64,000 nucleotides of DNA from the NCBI GenBank assembly GCA_025558095.1, contig JAIVFI010000009.1, positions 186,001-250,000 on the forward strand, in the 5' to 3' direction. The translations under genes and the position numbers were made by a program. The notes below the pieces were generated by a model. That model was not told the DNA's origin. It saw only the letters and a list, made by a program, of their open reading frames with translations, and made no database searches. The first letter of the stretch is position 1; each line of letters begins with the position of its first letter. Source of the DNA: Hyaloraphidium curvatum. Taxonomy: Eukaryota; Monoblepharomycota; Hyaloraphidiomycetes; Hyaloraphidiales; Hyaloraphidiaceae. Shown piece by piece: positions 9,757 through 18,912 of the stretch.

Positions 9757-11325
9757 ATGCTGGCCCGCAGGCTCGCGTCCGGCGGGGCCCGGAGACTCTG
9801 CTCGGCTGGCGGCGCGCTCTGGACGGCCCACGCGGGGACGATGGGCCCCGCGGTGCGCCCGTTCGCCCCGCCGCCTGACCCGATCCGCTGGACGATGCGC
9901 GCGTACGCCGCCGCGAAAACCGTCAAACAGAGGCCGAAACCTGCTGCGGCGCCCACTTCGGCATCGCCGCCGGCCCCTGCGAGGGCCACACCCCCGCCCC
10001 CGGCGCCCGAGGGCCCGCCTTTGAAGGAGGTCCAGGGCCGCTTCGGCGCCATCAAGGAGCAGCCGCGGGCACAGGCCATGGTCACGCTGCAGAACAGGCT
10101 CCTGCAGTTCCACACCGTGCGGGCGATACTGGCGTACGGCCGGGACCTCGTGCACTGGGCGCAGCTGGCCGCGGGGAGCGCGAACCCGCAGGCGGGCGGC
10201 GCCTCGGCGCCCATCAGCAGGATGGACGCGAGGCTCATGATCCAGTGAGCTGCTTTGCTGGCTCTTCATCCGCTCGCCGTTCCGCTGACCGGGATCCCCA
10301 GGACGCGTCTGAGCACCGTCAAGATCATCGGTTGGGTCGTCTTGATGAACCTGATGGGCATGGTCTCTCCCCTCCCCCTCACCTACGCCATGATCCCACC
10401 AATCGTCATCGGCATCTGGCAGAACCTCCCCGAAGTATCTCCCGCCAGCTTCGTCAAGGAGGAGGCCTTTGTGGGTTATCTTTCGGGACCCGCTTGGCGC
10501 TGTCGTCTGACCGCGCCCGTTCCTCAGGTCCGCGTCCTCGTCCGCGAGGAAAAGCGCCGCATCGCGCAAACCCCCGTCATCCTCTCCTCCCTCACCAACC
10601 TCTGCGAATCCATCCTCTCCAAACCCGACGCGACCCCCAAGGACAAGGCCGACGCGCGCAAGCTCCTCGCCTGCATCCAGAACCCCCCCCGCGAGCGCGC
10701 CGCCGAGGTCCTCGCGACGACGCACAACCTGCACGACTTTTTCCTGCGGCACTACAACGCCCTGCGCCTCCCCTCGTCCGCGGACACGCTGGCCTTTGCC
10801 CGCTTCACGGGGCTGTACTTCGAGTTCCTCCTGACCCGCGTGCGGCTCGCACGGAGGCTGGACTGGATCATCGCGCGGGACGACCCGATGCTGCTGAAGC
10901 CCGAGAACGACCTGGCGCGGTACGACGACGCGGACGTGCTCGAGGCCGCCGAGGACCGGTGGTCGACGCCGCTCATCGCGCTGTACGGGTCCGCGGGGAA
11001 GGTGCCCAAGACCATAACGGGCGGCCTGGAACCCGCCCCGCAGGCTCGCGCGAGGGTGCTCGGGAGCGTGACGGCGCACGCGAGGTTCGTGGCGGGGATG
11101 CTGGCAAAGTACGGGGAGGTGCCGATGCCCCCGAAGGAGGACTGGGAGGCGGTGCCGGAGCAGGAGAAGGAGAGGCTGAGGGTGCTGGAGAAGAAGGGCG
11201 CGCTGGAGGACAAGAGGTTCCCGGCGGAGGAGCTGGGGGCCGTGGGGAGCTTGGTCGTGGTCGGGAGGGCGCTCGAGATCGCGGCGATGCTGAAGGACCA
11301 GCAGGCTGCCGCGGGCAAGGAGTAG
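9757..11325 (+). CDS. Probable mitochondrial membrane protein, weakly LETM1-like
   Basis: Exons 9757-10244, 10302-10470 and 10528-11325 encode 484 residues; the second intron (57 nt) is a multiple of three and stop-free. The N terminus is rich in Arg/Ala with no acidic residues (MLARRLASGGARRLCS), typical of a mitochondrial targeting sequence. One hydrophobic segment (VVLMNLMGMVSPLPLTYAMI) is followed by NLPEVSPASFVKEE and a basic helical stretch, an arrangement that recalls the LETM1/Mdm38 family (membrane span, then LPSTF-like motif, then an EEKRR helix). That similarity is weak and should be treated as a hypothesis. The C-terminal 250 residues are helical and unrecognised. Confidence 0.55.
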
Positions 11326-11428
11326 GCGTCTGTAACTCTGTACGCGGCTAGGGGCGATAGACATCTTAACTGCAAGCTTCTACTGTACATTGAATAACGT
11401 TGCTCTTCTGATTTGCCTTCTTCTCCGC

Positions 11429-12304
11429 CTAGAACTCCGACGCCGGCAGGCTCTCCAAGAAGCTAAGCAAGTCGGCGGCGGTCGGTCTCATGCCGGCGTC
11501 GAGGAAGCACATGCCGGCGACCTGGCACACACCACGGGGAGCTCCGAACGGAATGAGCGGCCTGTTGCCGTCAGCGATGGAGGCCTCGAAGATGTAGCGG
11601 TCCTGACCATGCAGCGAGTCAGTGATGTGGTTCGCTGATTCCGCCGCCAAAAGCTTACAGAGAATCCCACAGGCTCGAGACCGGCCAGGACGAGCAAGGT
11701 GATGCCGAACGCGAACAAGTCGGCCGAAGGGTGCGCGGCTGCGCCCCGAAGGACTTCTTTTGGCCGGTAGCCCACCGTGCCGCCGAGCACCGGCTGGCCG
11801 ATCCGCTGGGCGAAGCCGAAATCGCAGATGACGGGGCGCCCTCGAAAGTCCAACAGGATGTTGCCGGGCTTGATGTCGCAGTGGGTGAAAACGGCGGCGT
11901 GCAGGGCGATTAGGCCGCGGAGTACGCCTTCGACGATGGCTTTGAGGTCGGCTCCTAGAATAGGGCCCGACTCGAGGCGTTTGGCGGCCGAATAGCGCAT
12001 AAGAGGCAGCACAATCCTCATGCTCTTCTCGTCGTAGTCGAGCATGTGAATGACTGGAGACGGGGAGAAGGAGTAACGGAAGGTCAGCCACGCGGCCACA
12101 CGTGGGCTCAGCCGTACCGTTCCGATGCCCGCCACGAGCGTTCACGGCCGACAGGACCCAGATCTCGCGGTGGAAGTTGGCGCGTCGGGCATGGACCTTG
12201 ATTGCCGCTGGCCGGCCACCGAAAGTGTCGCGAAAGACGGTGCCCTCGGCCCCTTGTCCGACGACGTGGTCGGAGCTGGTAGGCTGCTTCCCAGGGGTGG
12301 CCAT
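11429..12304 (-). CDS. Small atypical protein kinase (kinase A)
   Basis: Exons 12304-12118, 12053-11659 and 11602-11429 (introns 64 and 56 nt) encode 251 residues, essentially only a kinase fold. Visible motifs: glycine loop VVGQGAEGTVF, ATP-binding Lys in AAIKV, Glu in FHREIWVL, catalytic loop THCDIKPGNILLD (HCD rather than HRD), metal site CDFGFAQ, and activation segment GTVGYRPKEVL in place of APE. The catalytic Asp, Asn and DFG Asp are all kept, so activity is plausible. It is paralogous to the gene at 23430-24328, with exon 2 (395 nt) and exon 3 (174 nt) of identical length. Substrate and group cannot be assigned. Confidence 0.75.
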   Translation of the reverse strand: MATPGKQPTSSDHVVGQGAEGTVFRDTFGGRPAAIKVHARRANFHREIWVLSAVNARGGHRNGTAEPTCGRVADLPLLLLPVSSHSHARLRREEHEDCAASYALFGRQTPRVGPYSRSRPQSHRRRRTPRPNRPARRRFHPLRHQARQHPVGLSRAPRHLRFRLRPADRPAGARRHGGLPAKRSPSGRSRAPFGRLVRVRHHLARPGRSRACGILCKLLAAESANHITDSLHGQDRYIFEASIADGNRPLIPFGAPRGVCQVAGMCFLDAGMRPTAADLLSFLESLPASEF

Positions 12305-12367
12305 CGCCGTTGCCCAGCGGTGTCCGCGACAGAGAAGAGTCTGGGCATTTCAGAATAGGGCCCGCTT

Positions 12368-12373
12368 CTTATA
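12368..12373 (-). promoter_or_regulatory. TATA-like box upstream of kinase A
   Basis: On the minus strand the text reads TATAAG, about 65 nt upstream of the start at 12304, a reasonable position for a core promoter element. Assigned only from position and sequence. Confidence 0.3.
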
Positions 12374-12915
12374 GCTGGAATGGGAACGAGAGACGCCCGT
12401 GGAGACACTTGGCTGGGTTCCCGGCCGGAACTCGCCCCGACTGCCGCTGCACAGCCTTGCCCATTCGGCACCACTTTCACGCACGATACAAACCCAGGTG
12501 TGCACTTCGCGGCGGCCCAAGAAAGGTCTCTCCCATCACCGGCAGGTAATGGTGCAAGGCGCGCCCTGGCGACCGACGTACATCGTCCTCACGTGAATTC
12601 GCCACCACTCTGTACTACGGGCGGAGACCGCCTCCATACCCATATCGGGCAGAAAAAGAAAGGCCAGACCACCGGCCGTAGCAGGCGGCTTCCGACCGGA
12701 TTATCCCTACCGCCATAAGCTGGGCCGGCCCGGTGCCACTCGGCGCGGTTCTTCCGCCTTCCTTTCGAGTCCCCACCCCAATCGGACCCCGCGAGTGCAG
12801 GCTGTCAGCGCCACAATCCACTGCGGAAGAGCGAACGGAAGATTCTTGAGTGGTTATCTACAACATCCTTGGAAATCCCTGGGTACCCGACGGTATCGCC
12901 CCCTCTTCTCCCCGC
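12374..12915. other. Intergenic region between kinase A and the RFC gene
   Basis: About 540 bp between the kinase A promoter and the 3' end of the RFC gene. Only short compositional open frames are present; no repeat, RNA or coding motif was recognised. Confidence 0.3.
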
Positions 12916-14456
12916 CTACTTGCCGACCTCAAAGTCCGCCGCCGGCATCGACACCTTGCACAGCCTCGCCACGAGCCCCGTCAGCTGCAGCAGCGACCCC
13001 GTCCCCTCGAGCACCCTCATGTGCGTCAGCCCGATCTCCTGCACCGCCCATCAGCACCACTTCTTCCCGCAACACCGGCGCGGCGCGGGGGAAAACCCAC
13101 CCTGATGAACTCGAGCTTCAGGTACTCGGGAATGTTGCCGTACGCCTTGACGACCTTGAACAGCGTCCCGACCAGGTCCACGGACGAGTACCCCTGCGCC
13201 GCCAGCGCGCGGATCACGTCCACGGCCTGGTCGACCTTGGCGTCGAGGCACATGCCGATGCACTGCTGTATCGCGAGGGGGTGCGGCTGGTCGCAGACCT
13301 GGCATCGCGAGGGGGTTCAGCACGGGCGCGGAGGGCGGGGGAGCGGAAGGGGACCTTGAAGACGTAGTCGGGGGTGACCATCCCGAACCCGCTGAAGGTG
13401 GACTGCAGGTTGTTCACCGCCTGCCGCATGTCCCCCTCGGCCGTGAAGATGAGCGCCTCGAGCCCCTCGGGGGTGTACTTGACCCCTTCGAACGCGCAGA
13501 TCTCGGTCAGGCGCTTGGCGAGCTGCTTGTCCGACAGCCGGCCGTAGCGCAGGATGGCGCAGCGGGACTGGATGGGCTCGATGATCTTGGAGGAGAGGTT
13601 GCAGGCGAGGGCGAAGCGGGTGGTGGAGGAGTAGAGCTCCATGGTGCGGCGGAGGGCCTGCTGCGCGCCAGAGGTCATGCTGGGGGGAGGGTGGCACGTC
13701 AGGACACGGGAAGCCGGGGAAGGGAGGGTAACACCTGTCGGCTTCGTCGAGGATGACGATCTTGTGCCGCCCCGCCGGGAGGGTGACCTTGCGCTGGGCA
13801 AACATCTTGATCTTGTTCCGGACCACGTCGATGCCTCTAATTGCGCCAACAGCAATGTCATTGAGTCACCGGACGAAGCCAGAGACACGGCAAACGACCC
13901 ACCGGTCGTCCGACGCGTTCAGCTCAATCACCGCGTCCCGGTACGCCGGTCCGAGAAGCTCGTGGGCCAGGCAGAGAATGCTGGTGGTCTTGCCAATACC
14001 CGGCGGGCCCTGAAAGAACAGGAGCGTTTCGGCTCAGCGACTGTCCCGCCGTTCCCGCGGGGAGGGAAACGAGCGCCCACCGAAATGATGATGTTGGGCA
14101 TGTTGCCGTCCTTGGCAATGACCTGCAGCCGCGACACGGTCTCCTCGTTGCCGACAATGTCCTTGAGCAGCACCGGCCGGTACTTTTCGACCCTGTTCCC
14201 CGCGAACGGTCGGTCCGATGCGTATGGTCCAAGTTGGCGGATTTCCCGCCCGTCAGCCGCGTCCTGCCCACGTCGCCGCGTCCACGCACCAGGGCAGCTC
14301 GTACCCCTCCGCGGCGGGCTTCGCCGGGCCGGCCTCGCCGACCATGCCGCCCTTCCCCGGCGGCGGCGCCATCGGCTCGTCGTCGTCCGAGTCGGGAACC
14401 GCGCGCGGCCGCCCGGGCCGGGCGATGCGCGGCTCGTCGTCGCTGTCGATCTCCAT
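12916..14456 (-). CDS. RFC2: Replication factor C subunit (human RFC2 / yeast Rfc4 type)
   Basis: Seven exons (14456-14290, 14192-14081, 14009-13903, 13836-13735, 13679-13355, 13298-13101, 13038-12916) give exactly 377 residues. It is a clamp-loader AAA+ ATPase subunit that helps load PCNA onto primed DNA. Seen: ELPWVEKYRP, Walker [27 protein letters not shown], Walker B ILDEADS followed by [14 protein letters not shown], the arginine-finger SRC motif ([10 protein letters not shown]), [13 protein letters not shown] and the C-terminal collar EYLKLEFIR. All junctions fall within conserved text, which makes this the best anchor for intron rules in the window. Acidic, disordered N terminus with two Asp/Ser runs. 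NAA40 starts 94 bp away on the other strand. Confidence 0.95.
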
Positions 14457-14550
14457 CGCGGGACGCGGAGGCGGACGCGGCGGAGGGGGCGGAAAGGGGG
14501 CGGGCGGTCGAGGTGGAATGCGACGGCCGTCCCGCTTCCGCACCGAAACG

Positions 14551-15429
14551 ATGCCGCCTCTCGCCACCCTCTCGGACCGGGCGCGCGTGGCAGCGGCAAA
14601 CAAGGCGCGTTTTCGACGTCCACTGAACGCGTTTCCGGGGCTCAATTCGCGTCCAGGTGCCGGCAGGCGACCTGCTGCCCTCGGACTTGGAGCACCCCGA
14701 GTTTTCCCTGGAAGCCTACGAAGCCGCGTCGCTCCCGCCCGAACTATCCGAGTGGTGTTTCAACCTCGTCCGTGACAACATGCGGGACACGTGAGTTGGC
14801 CCCCTTTTCCGTCTCGGCACCATCGAACACCTTTGCCAAGGTACATCGCAGCCAGCTGGCCCTGGGACGACGCCGAGAAGCGCAAGGAGATGGCCGAGCC
14901 CGGTGGGCGCTACTTTGTCGCCCGCCCCCGCGGAGGCGGGGATCCGGCTGGCATGGTGTACTTCCAGTTCCTCATGGAGGACGACGGGGACCGGGACGAC
15001 GGGAAGCAGCTCTGCGCGGCCTACTGGTGGGCTCCCATGCCCGGCTCCGACGGCGTGGGGCTGACGGAGAGCGTTTGAGCTATGAGATACAGCTGGTGCG
15101 GGGGGTTCGGGGGCGCGGACTCGGGACGCTGCTGATGGGGCTGCTCGAGTCGGCCGGGAAACAGTACGGCATGAAAAAGTGCATGCTGACGGTGCTGCGG
15201 GGTGGGTTCCCTCGTCCTGCTTTGCAATGCTTCGCGCTCACGGGACGGCAGCCAACAAGCAGGCCGTTTCGTTCTACCAGAAGCTCGGGTTGGTGTCTTT
15301 TCGAGACCAACAAAGCCTCCGTTCATCGCGCCTTCCAGGTACAAGATCGACCCCATCTCCCCCTCCAAATGCCTCCCCAAGCACAAGTGGAAGAAAATCC
15401 CCTACGAGATCATGTCCAAGCCCCTCTGA
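14551..15429 (+). CDS. NAA40: N-alpha-acetyltransferase 40 (NatD, histone H4/H2A N terminus)
   Basis: Six exons (14551-14608, 14667-14790, 14841-15026, 15080-15201, 15252-15288, 15339-15429) encode 205 residues. NatD acetylates the N-terminal Ser of histones H4 and H2A. The GNAT acetyl-CoA loop is [20 protein letters not shown], preceded by the family-specific [12 protein letters not shown] and followed by [19 protein letters not shown]; the end is the typical PYEIMSKPL. Five introns of 50-58 nt, one exon only 37 nt. The first donor could instead be 9 nt downstream, at 14618. The last 28 nt of the coding region are antisense to the stop end of the next gene. Divergent from the RFC gene. Confidence 0.9.
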
Positions 15430-16274
15430 GCCCTCTCCCTCCGGAGCTCCTCGTGCGAGCCCCCAAGGGACAGCAGCCTCCCCCGTATCTCCCCCGCGCG
15501 CGCGGCGCAACCCGGCATGCCGAGCTCCCCCGCCGACGCCGCGGCGAGATGCATGAGATCGGCCAGTTCGAGGACGTCGTACTCGTCCGCGCTGCCCTCG
15601 AGCGATTCCGCGAAGCCCGGGGGGAGCACGACCGCCGCCGCCGCCTCGACCGCGGCAGCCAGCGCCTCCCTCCCCTCCTCCTCACCCAGCGGCTCAACCG
15701 GGCCGCCGATCAGCACCTCTGGAGCCGTGCGCGCCCACTTCTCCGCCGCCGGGCACCCCAACCGTACCAGCACCCCCCTCGTCGCCTTCATCGCCGCCCG
15801 CACGAACATATAGTACGACGGGCGCACGCCCATCTCGACCCCCGCGGGCCACTCGGCCAGCGCGGCGACGAGCGACGCCCATTCCCGCGCGCCCGGCGCG
15901 CCGCGGGGCCAGGGGGGCCCGGAGCCGAGCAGCGAGTTGAGCGTCGCGGTGGCCGCCGCCGCGTGCGCCGTATACACCGCTTCCCGCGGCATCCCGGCGG
16001 CGAGCTCGTCGCACGCGGCGGCTAGCGCCGTCCGGAGCGGGGCGTGGTTCGGGACCGCGTGGAAGCGCCGCACGAGGAACCGCAGCGCGTCCTCCCGCCA
16101 TTGCGGGTCGGCGAGCAGCGCGGGAACGGCCTCCGCGGCGCGCACGCGGGCGTCGAGGTCCGTGGGGTCGGGTGCCGGCGGCCAGGGAACGGCCAGGGCG
16201 CGGAGGTGCGGCACGGCGGGGGAGGTGGGAGGCAGCGCGGCGAGGAGGGCCTCGAGGGGGTCGGGGAGGGACAT
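15402..16274 (-). CDS. Orphan helical protein, 290 residues
   Basis: Single-exon frame from the ATG at 16274 to a stop at 15402, Ala/Leu/Arg-rich and predicted largely helical, with a WPRGAPGAREWASLVAALAE-type segment and no membrane span or signal peptide. An armadillo/HEAT-like repeat fold is possible from the hydrophobic spacing but I cannot name a family. Its last 28 nt overlap the end of NAA40 on the opposite strand. Long open frames are common by composition in this GC-rich DNA, but here the sequence begins with a sensible MSLPDPLEALLAALPP and lacks the Arg/Ser/Pro bias of shadow frames. Confidence 0.6.
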   Translation of the reverse strand: MSLPDPLEALLAALPPTSPAVPHLRALAVPWPPAPDPTDLDARVRAAEAVPALLADPQWREDALRFLVRRFHAVPNHAPLRTALAAACDELAAGMPREAVYTAHAAAATATLNSLLGSGPPWPRGAPGAREWASLVAALAEWPAGVEMGVRPSYYMFVRAAMKATRGVLVRLGCPAAEKWARTAPEVLIGGPVEPLGEEEGREALAAAVEAAAAVVLPPGFAESLEGSADEYDVLELADLMHLAAASAGELGMPGCAARAGEIRGRLLSLGGSHEELRRERAQRGLDMIS

Positions 16275-16525
16275 GTGCAGGGCGAAATGGGAATGAATTC
16301 GCGATGTGCCGATTCCGGAGGGTTTCGGGCGGGATTCGGGGCGTCAGATGGCGTTGTCTTCGAGGACGCTGTGAGCGGCGTCGGCGCATCCGGTGAGCGA
16401 TGAGCTGGCGGAGTTCGTGCAAAACGTGCAACCCGGAGGAGTTCCTAGCCAGTGCGGTTACTTACAAGTGCTGCCCGTCCGCGTGGTGGAACAGCCTTCA
16501 ACCTTTCCAATTGCCGCGCGTAGCC

Positions 16526-17079
16526 ATGGACGGGATGGTCCGGGCCGCCGCGGAAGCCGCAGCCTCCAACCTCATGCCCCGCCTCTCGACCTGGAAAGGC
16601 AACACCGAGTTCATCGAGGACTGCGCCCGCTGCATCGGCCAGGTCCTCAAGTCGCTCGACGCGGGGGCCGGTGGCGGAGAGTACCGGGACCTCTACGCCT
16701 CCCTCTCCCGCGGCGACGCCGAATCGGTGTTCCAAAAGCACCCGCACCTGCGCTGGGAATCGCTGCCGGACATCCAGATGACGCCGAGCGAGCTGGTTTT
16801 TGCCGCGACGCCCTTTCACGGGCATGGACCACAAGTTCAGGCCCTTCCTGATGGCCGTCGCGCCGCAACCGAAAGGCCTACGTGTGGTACTTTGCGTACC
16901 TGCTCGTCCACCAGGATGCAGAGAGGCGCGCGGATGTGCCCCGGAGGCTTCTCGGATCGGCGATCCCGAAGGCGGCGGCGTGGGGGGCGTCGCCCGAGGT
17001 TCTGGACAGCATGCAGGCGCTGATCAGCGACGAAAACTTCGTGAAGCTGTTCTTCCCCGACGAAGAGGGCGAGTCCTGA
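16526..17079 (+). pseudogene. Small orphan gene, upstream tandem copy, with two frame breaks
   Basis: Related to the gene at 17329-17757. The frame from the ATG at 16526 runs to about VFAATPFHG, then continues one base out of phase as MDHKFRPFLMAV, then one more base out of phase as RRNRKAYVWYFAYLLVHQ down to a TGA at 17079. Aligned to its neighbour, VF...PF...D....PFL and the following YLLVHQ/ADV/KAAAWGA/EVLD blocks all match, so the three frames are parts of one ancestral reading frame with an extra base near 16820 and another near 16860. Alternatively an 80-nt intron (16796-16875, GT-AG) removes the damaged part and keeps the frame. Function unknown. Confidence 0.55.
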
Positions 17080-17328
17080 CAAGGATCTTGATCTCGAGCG
17101 GCCGTGCGGTGTGACTGAATGCGCCTTTAGTCAGCGACTAGCGGTATTGTGCGGTAGGGTCGGTCATGCGCATCGACATCATATGTGATTGTCCGTCAGA
17201 TAGATTCAAATGTCGTATTGGGCATGTGGCAGCATGCAGGAAGAAAGTTCGTGCTACTGTGCTAGCGGCCGGACCGGTCTGCCGAATCAAAGTTCGGACG
17301 TGTTCGGACCACTCACCAGAACGCAACC

Positions 17329-17757
17329 ATGGAACATCTGACCCACACCATCGTCGAGACCGCCAGGAAGATCCTCACGCCGCAACTTAAGTCCCTGCGG
17401 AAGCTTCCCGTTTCCTGCCAGGAGATGCGGCTCGTCTTCATCGTGGAACCGTTCGTCCTCACCGACGAGGAGTGCGCCCCGTTCTTGAGGGCCGTCGCAG
17501 AATGGATCCGCAAGGACAAGGCCAGCGTGGCCTACCTTGCCTATCTGATCATGCACCAGCGCACGAACGGCCGGGCTGATGTGGCGCGGAACCTGTTGGA
17601 AGCGATCCGGAAGGCCGCGGCGTGGGGCGCACCTTCGGAGGTACTCGACATGATGTTCGAGCTGGGCTCGGACGAGTTCTTCCTCGGCGCCAGAAAGAGA
17701 GAGAGCAGATTGAAGAGAAAGAAAGAAAAGCCACATAAGTTTAGAAAGCTCCTTTAG
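17329..17757 (+). CDS. Small orphan protein, downstream tandem copy
   Basis: Intact 142-residue frame. It is paralogous to the copy just upstream: shared APFLRAVA/RPFLMAVA, AYLAYLIMHQ/WYFAYLLVHQ, RADVARNLL/RADVPRRLL and KAAAWGAPSEVLD/KAAAWGASPEVLD. The tail (RKRESRLKRKKEKPHKFRK) is strongly basic and absent from the other copy, which instead ends in an acidic FFPDEEGES. No signal peptide or membrane span; helical throughout. The gene ends 16 nt before the stop of the minus-strand membrane protein. Conservation between the copies is the only evidence that it is coding. Confidence 0.6.
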   Translation: MEHLTHTIVETARKILTPQLKSLRKLPVSCQEMRLVFIVEPFVLTDEECAPFLRAVAEWIRKDKASVAYLAYLIMHQRTNGRADVARNLLEAIRKAAAWGAPSEVLDMMFELGSDEFFLGARKRESRLKRKKEKPHKFRKLL

Positions 17758-17773
17758 GCCTTTTCTTCGCGAT

Positions 17774-18540
17774 CTACCCCTCGCAAATGGTGCCGAGTCC
17801 GACCAAACCCCCAGCCCCCTGAAGATGCTCCACAGCCCCACCAGGATGGTGACCGAAGTCACCACGATCGTCCTCACGACCCCGAAATCCACCACGATGC
17901 CCCCGAACCGCCCGCGGTACCTGTCGCTCTCGAGGAAGCTCCCCAGCACGGCGTCGTGCAGCCGCAGGCCCTTTTCCCCCGCGGGGTTGGACTTGCCGGC
18001 CATGTGGGCCTCGTACAGGAGCTCCCGGATCTCGAGCTGCCCGGCGTGGTAGAGGGCGCGCACGTCCGAGACGCCCGAGTTGGAGGCGGCGAGGTTGGTC
18101 ATGTCCAGGAGCACAAGCAGAACGATGTAGATGAGGTAGGTGACGTTGGGCAGGGGGATGCACCGCTGGACGATCTGTGAGGGCGCTGACTTTAGGCACT
18201 GCTGCTGCGCTAACCTGCGGGACAGCACATGCCGAACTTTCCAACCCACCATTGTCACCAGTATCGCGGTAGCGACGATGGCGGAAGAGAGGATGAGCGG
18301 CGGAGACATGTTGAAGGTCGATATCCGGCTCTGCCAGACCCCCGTGAGGACCGAGTGGAGCTCCATGTACGTCTCACGCTTGTCGCCGTTGTCCGGCTTC
18401 GGCGCCGCCTCCAGCAGGAACGTGCGGTTCCGCGGGAGCATGGATGACAGGGCGCCGGCGACGGCCCGGTGGTGCAGCCTCCTCGAGAGCTCGAGCAGCG
18501 CGATCGACCCGCTGAACCTGCCCACGGTGGGTGGCACCAT
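17774..18540 (-). CDS. Polytopic membrane protein, uncertain 3' end
   Basis: From the ATG at 18540 the frame encodes a protein with at least three hydrophobic segments: MSPPLILSSAIVATAILVTM, VTYLIYIVLLVLLDMTNLA and VVRTIVVTSVTILVGLW. The conceptual frame runs on to 17287, but that extension is the reverse complement of the 17329 gene and has no membrane or domain character. One additional G in the G-run near 17805 would instead end the protein at a TAG at 17774, which I prefer. No family recognised. The hydrophilic loop between spans two and three contains LEIRELLYEAHMAGKSN. Confidence 0.45.
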
Positions 18541-18912
18541 GAAGCCCGCGCAGATGGCGTGCGCCTTGGCACTACTTGTCCGCGCGTTAAAACAAGGCGC
18601 CACAGCAAGACCTCGATAACCACCTTATTTGGGTTGAGCTAGATGGAACTCTCCAAACCTTCCACGGCCGGGATTCTGACGAGGCACGATAGCCGGGTCA
18701 TGGCATGACCTGGAGAGGGATTAAGGGCCACAAGCGCGCCGATTCCGCGAAAAGACAATCTACTCGACGACTTGAGACTCCTCGATCTGGCCGCTTGCCT
18801 CTCGCGGCGCTTCCTTGGCTATGGGCGGGGAAGTGATCGGTGGGCGGAGTCGCGGCGTTGAGCACCCCCAAACAAAGCCCGAAGCTCGACTCCCCCAGAG
18901 CCCGCCGGGGCC
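18541..18912. promoter_or_regulatory. Divergent intergenic region
   Basis: 372 bp between the starts of the minus-strand membrane protein and the 880-residue gene. Contains TTAAAACAAGG near 18590 but no clear paired element. No gene seen. Confidence 0.3.

Noticed and set aside
17287-17773. C-terminal extension of the minus-strand membrane protein
   Set aside because: It is the reverse complement of the 17329-17757 orphan gene, which has a conserved tandem partner; no membrane or domain signal.
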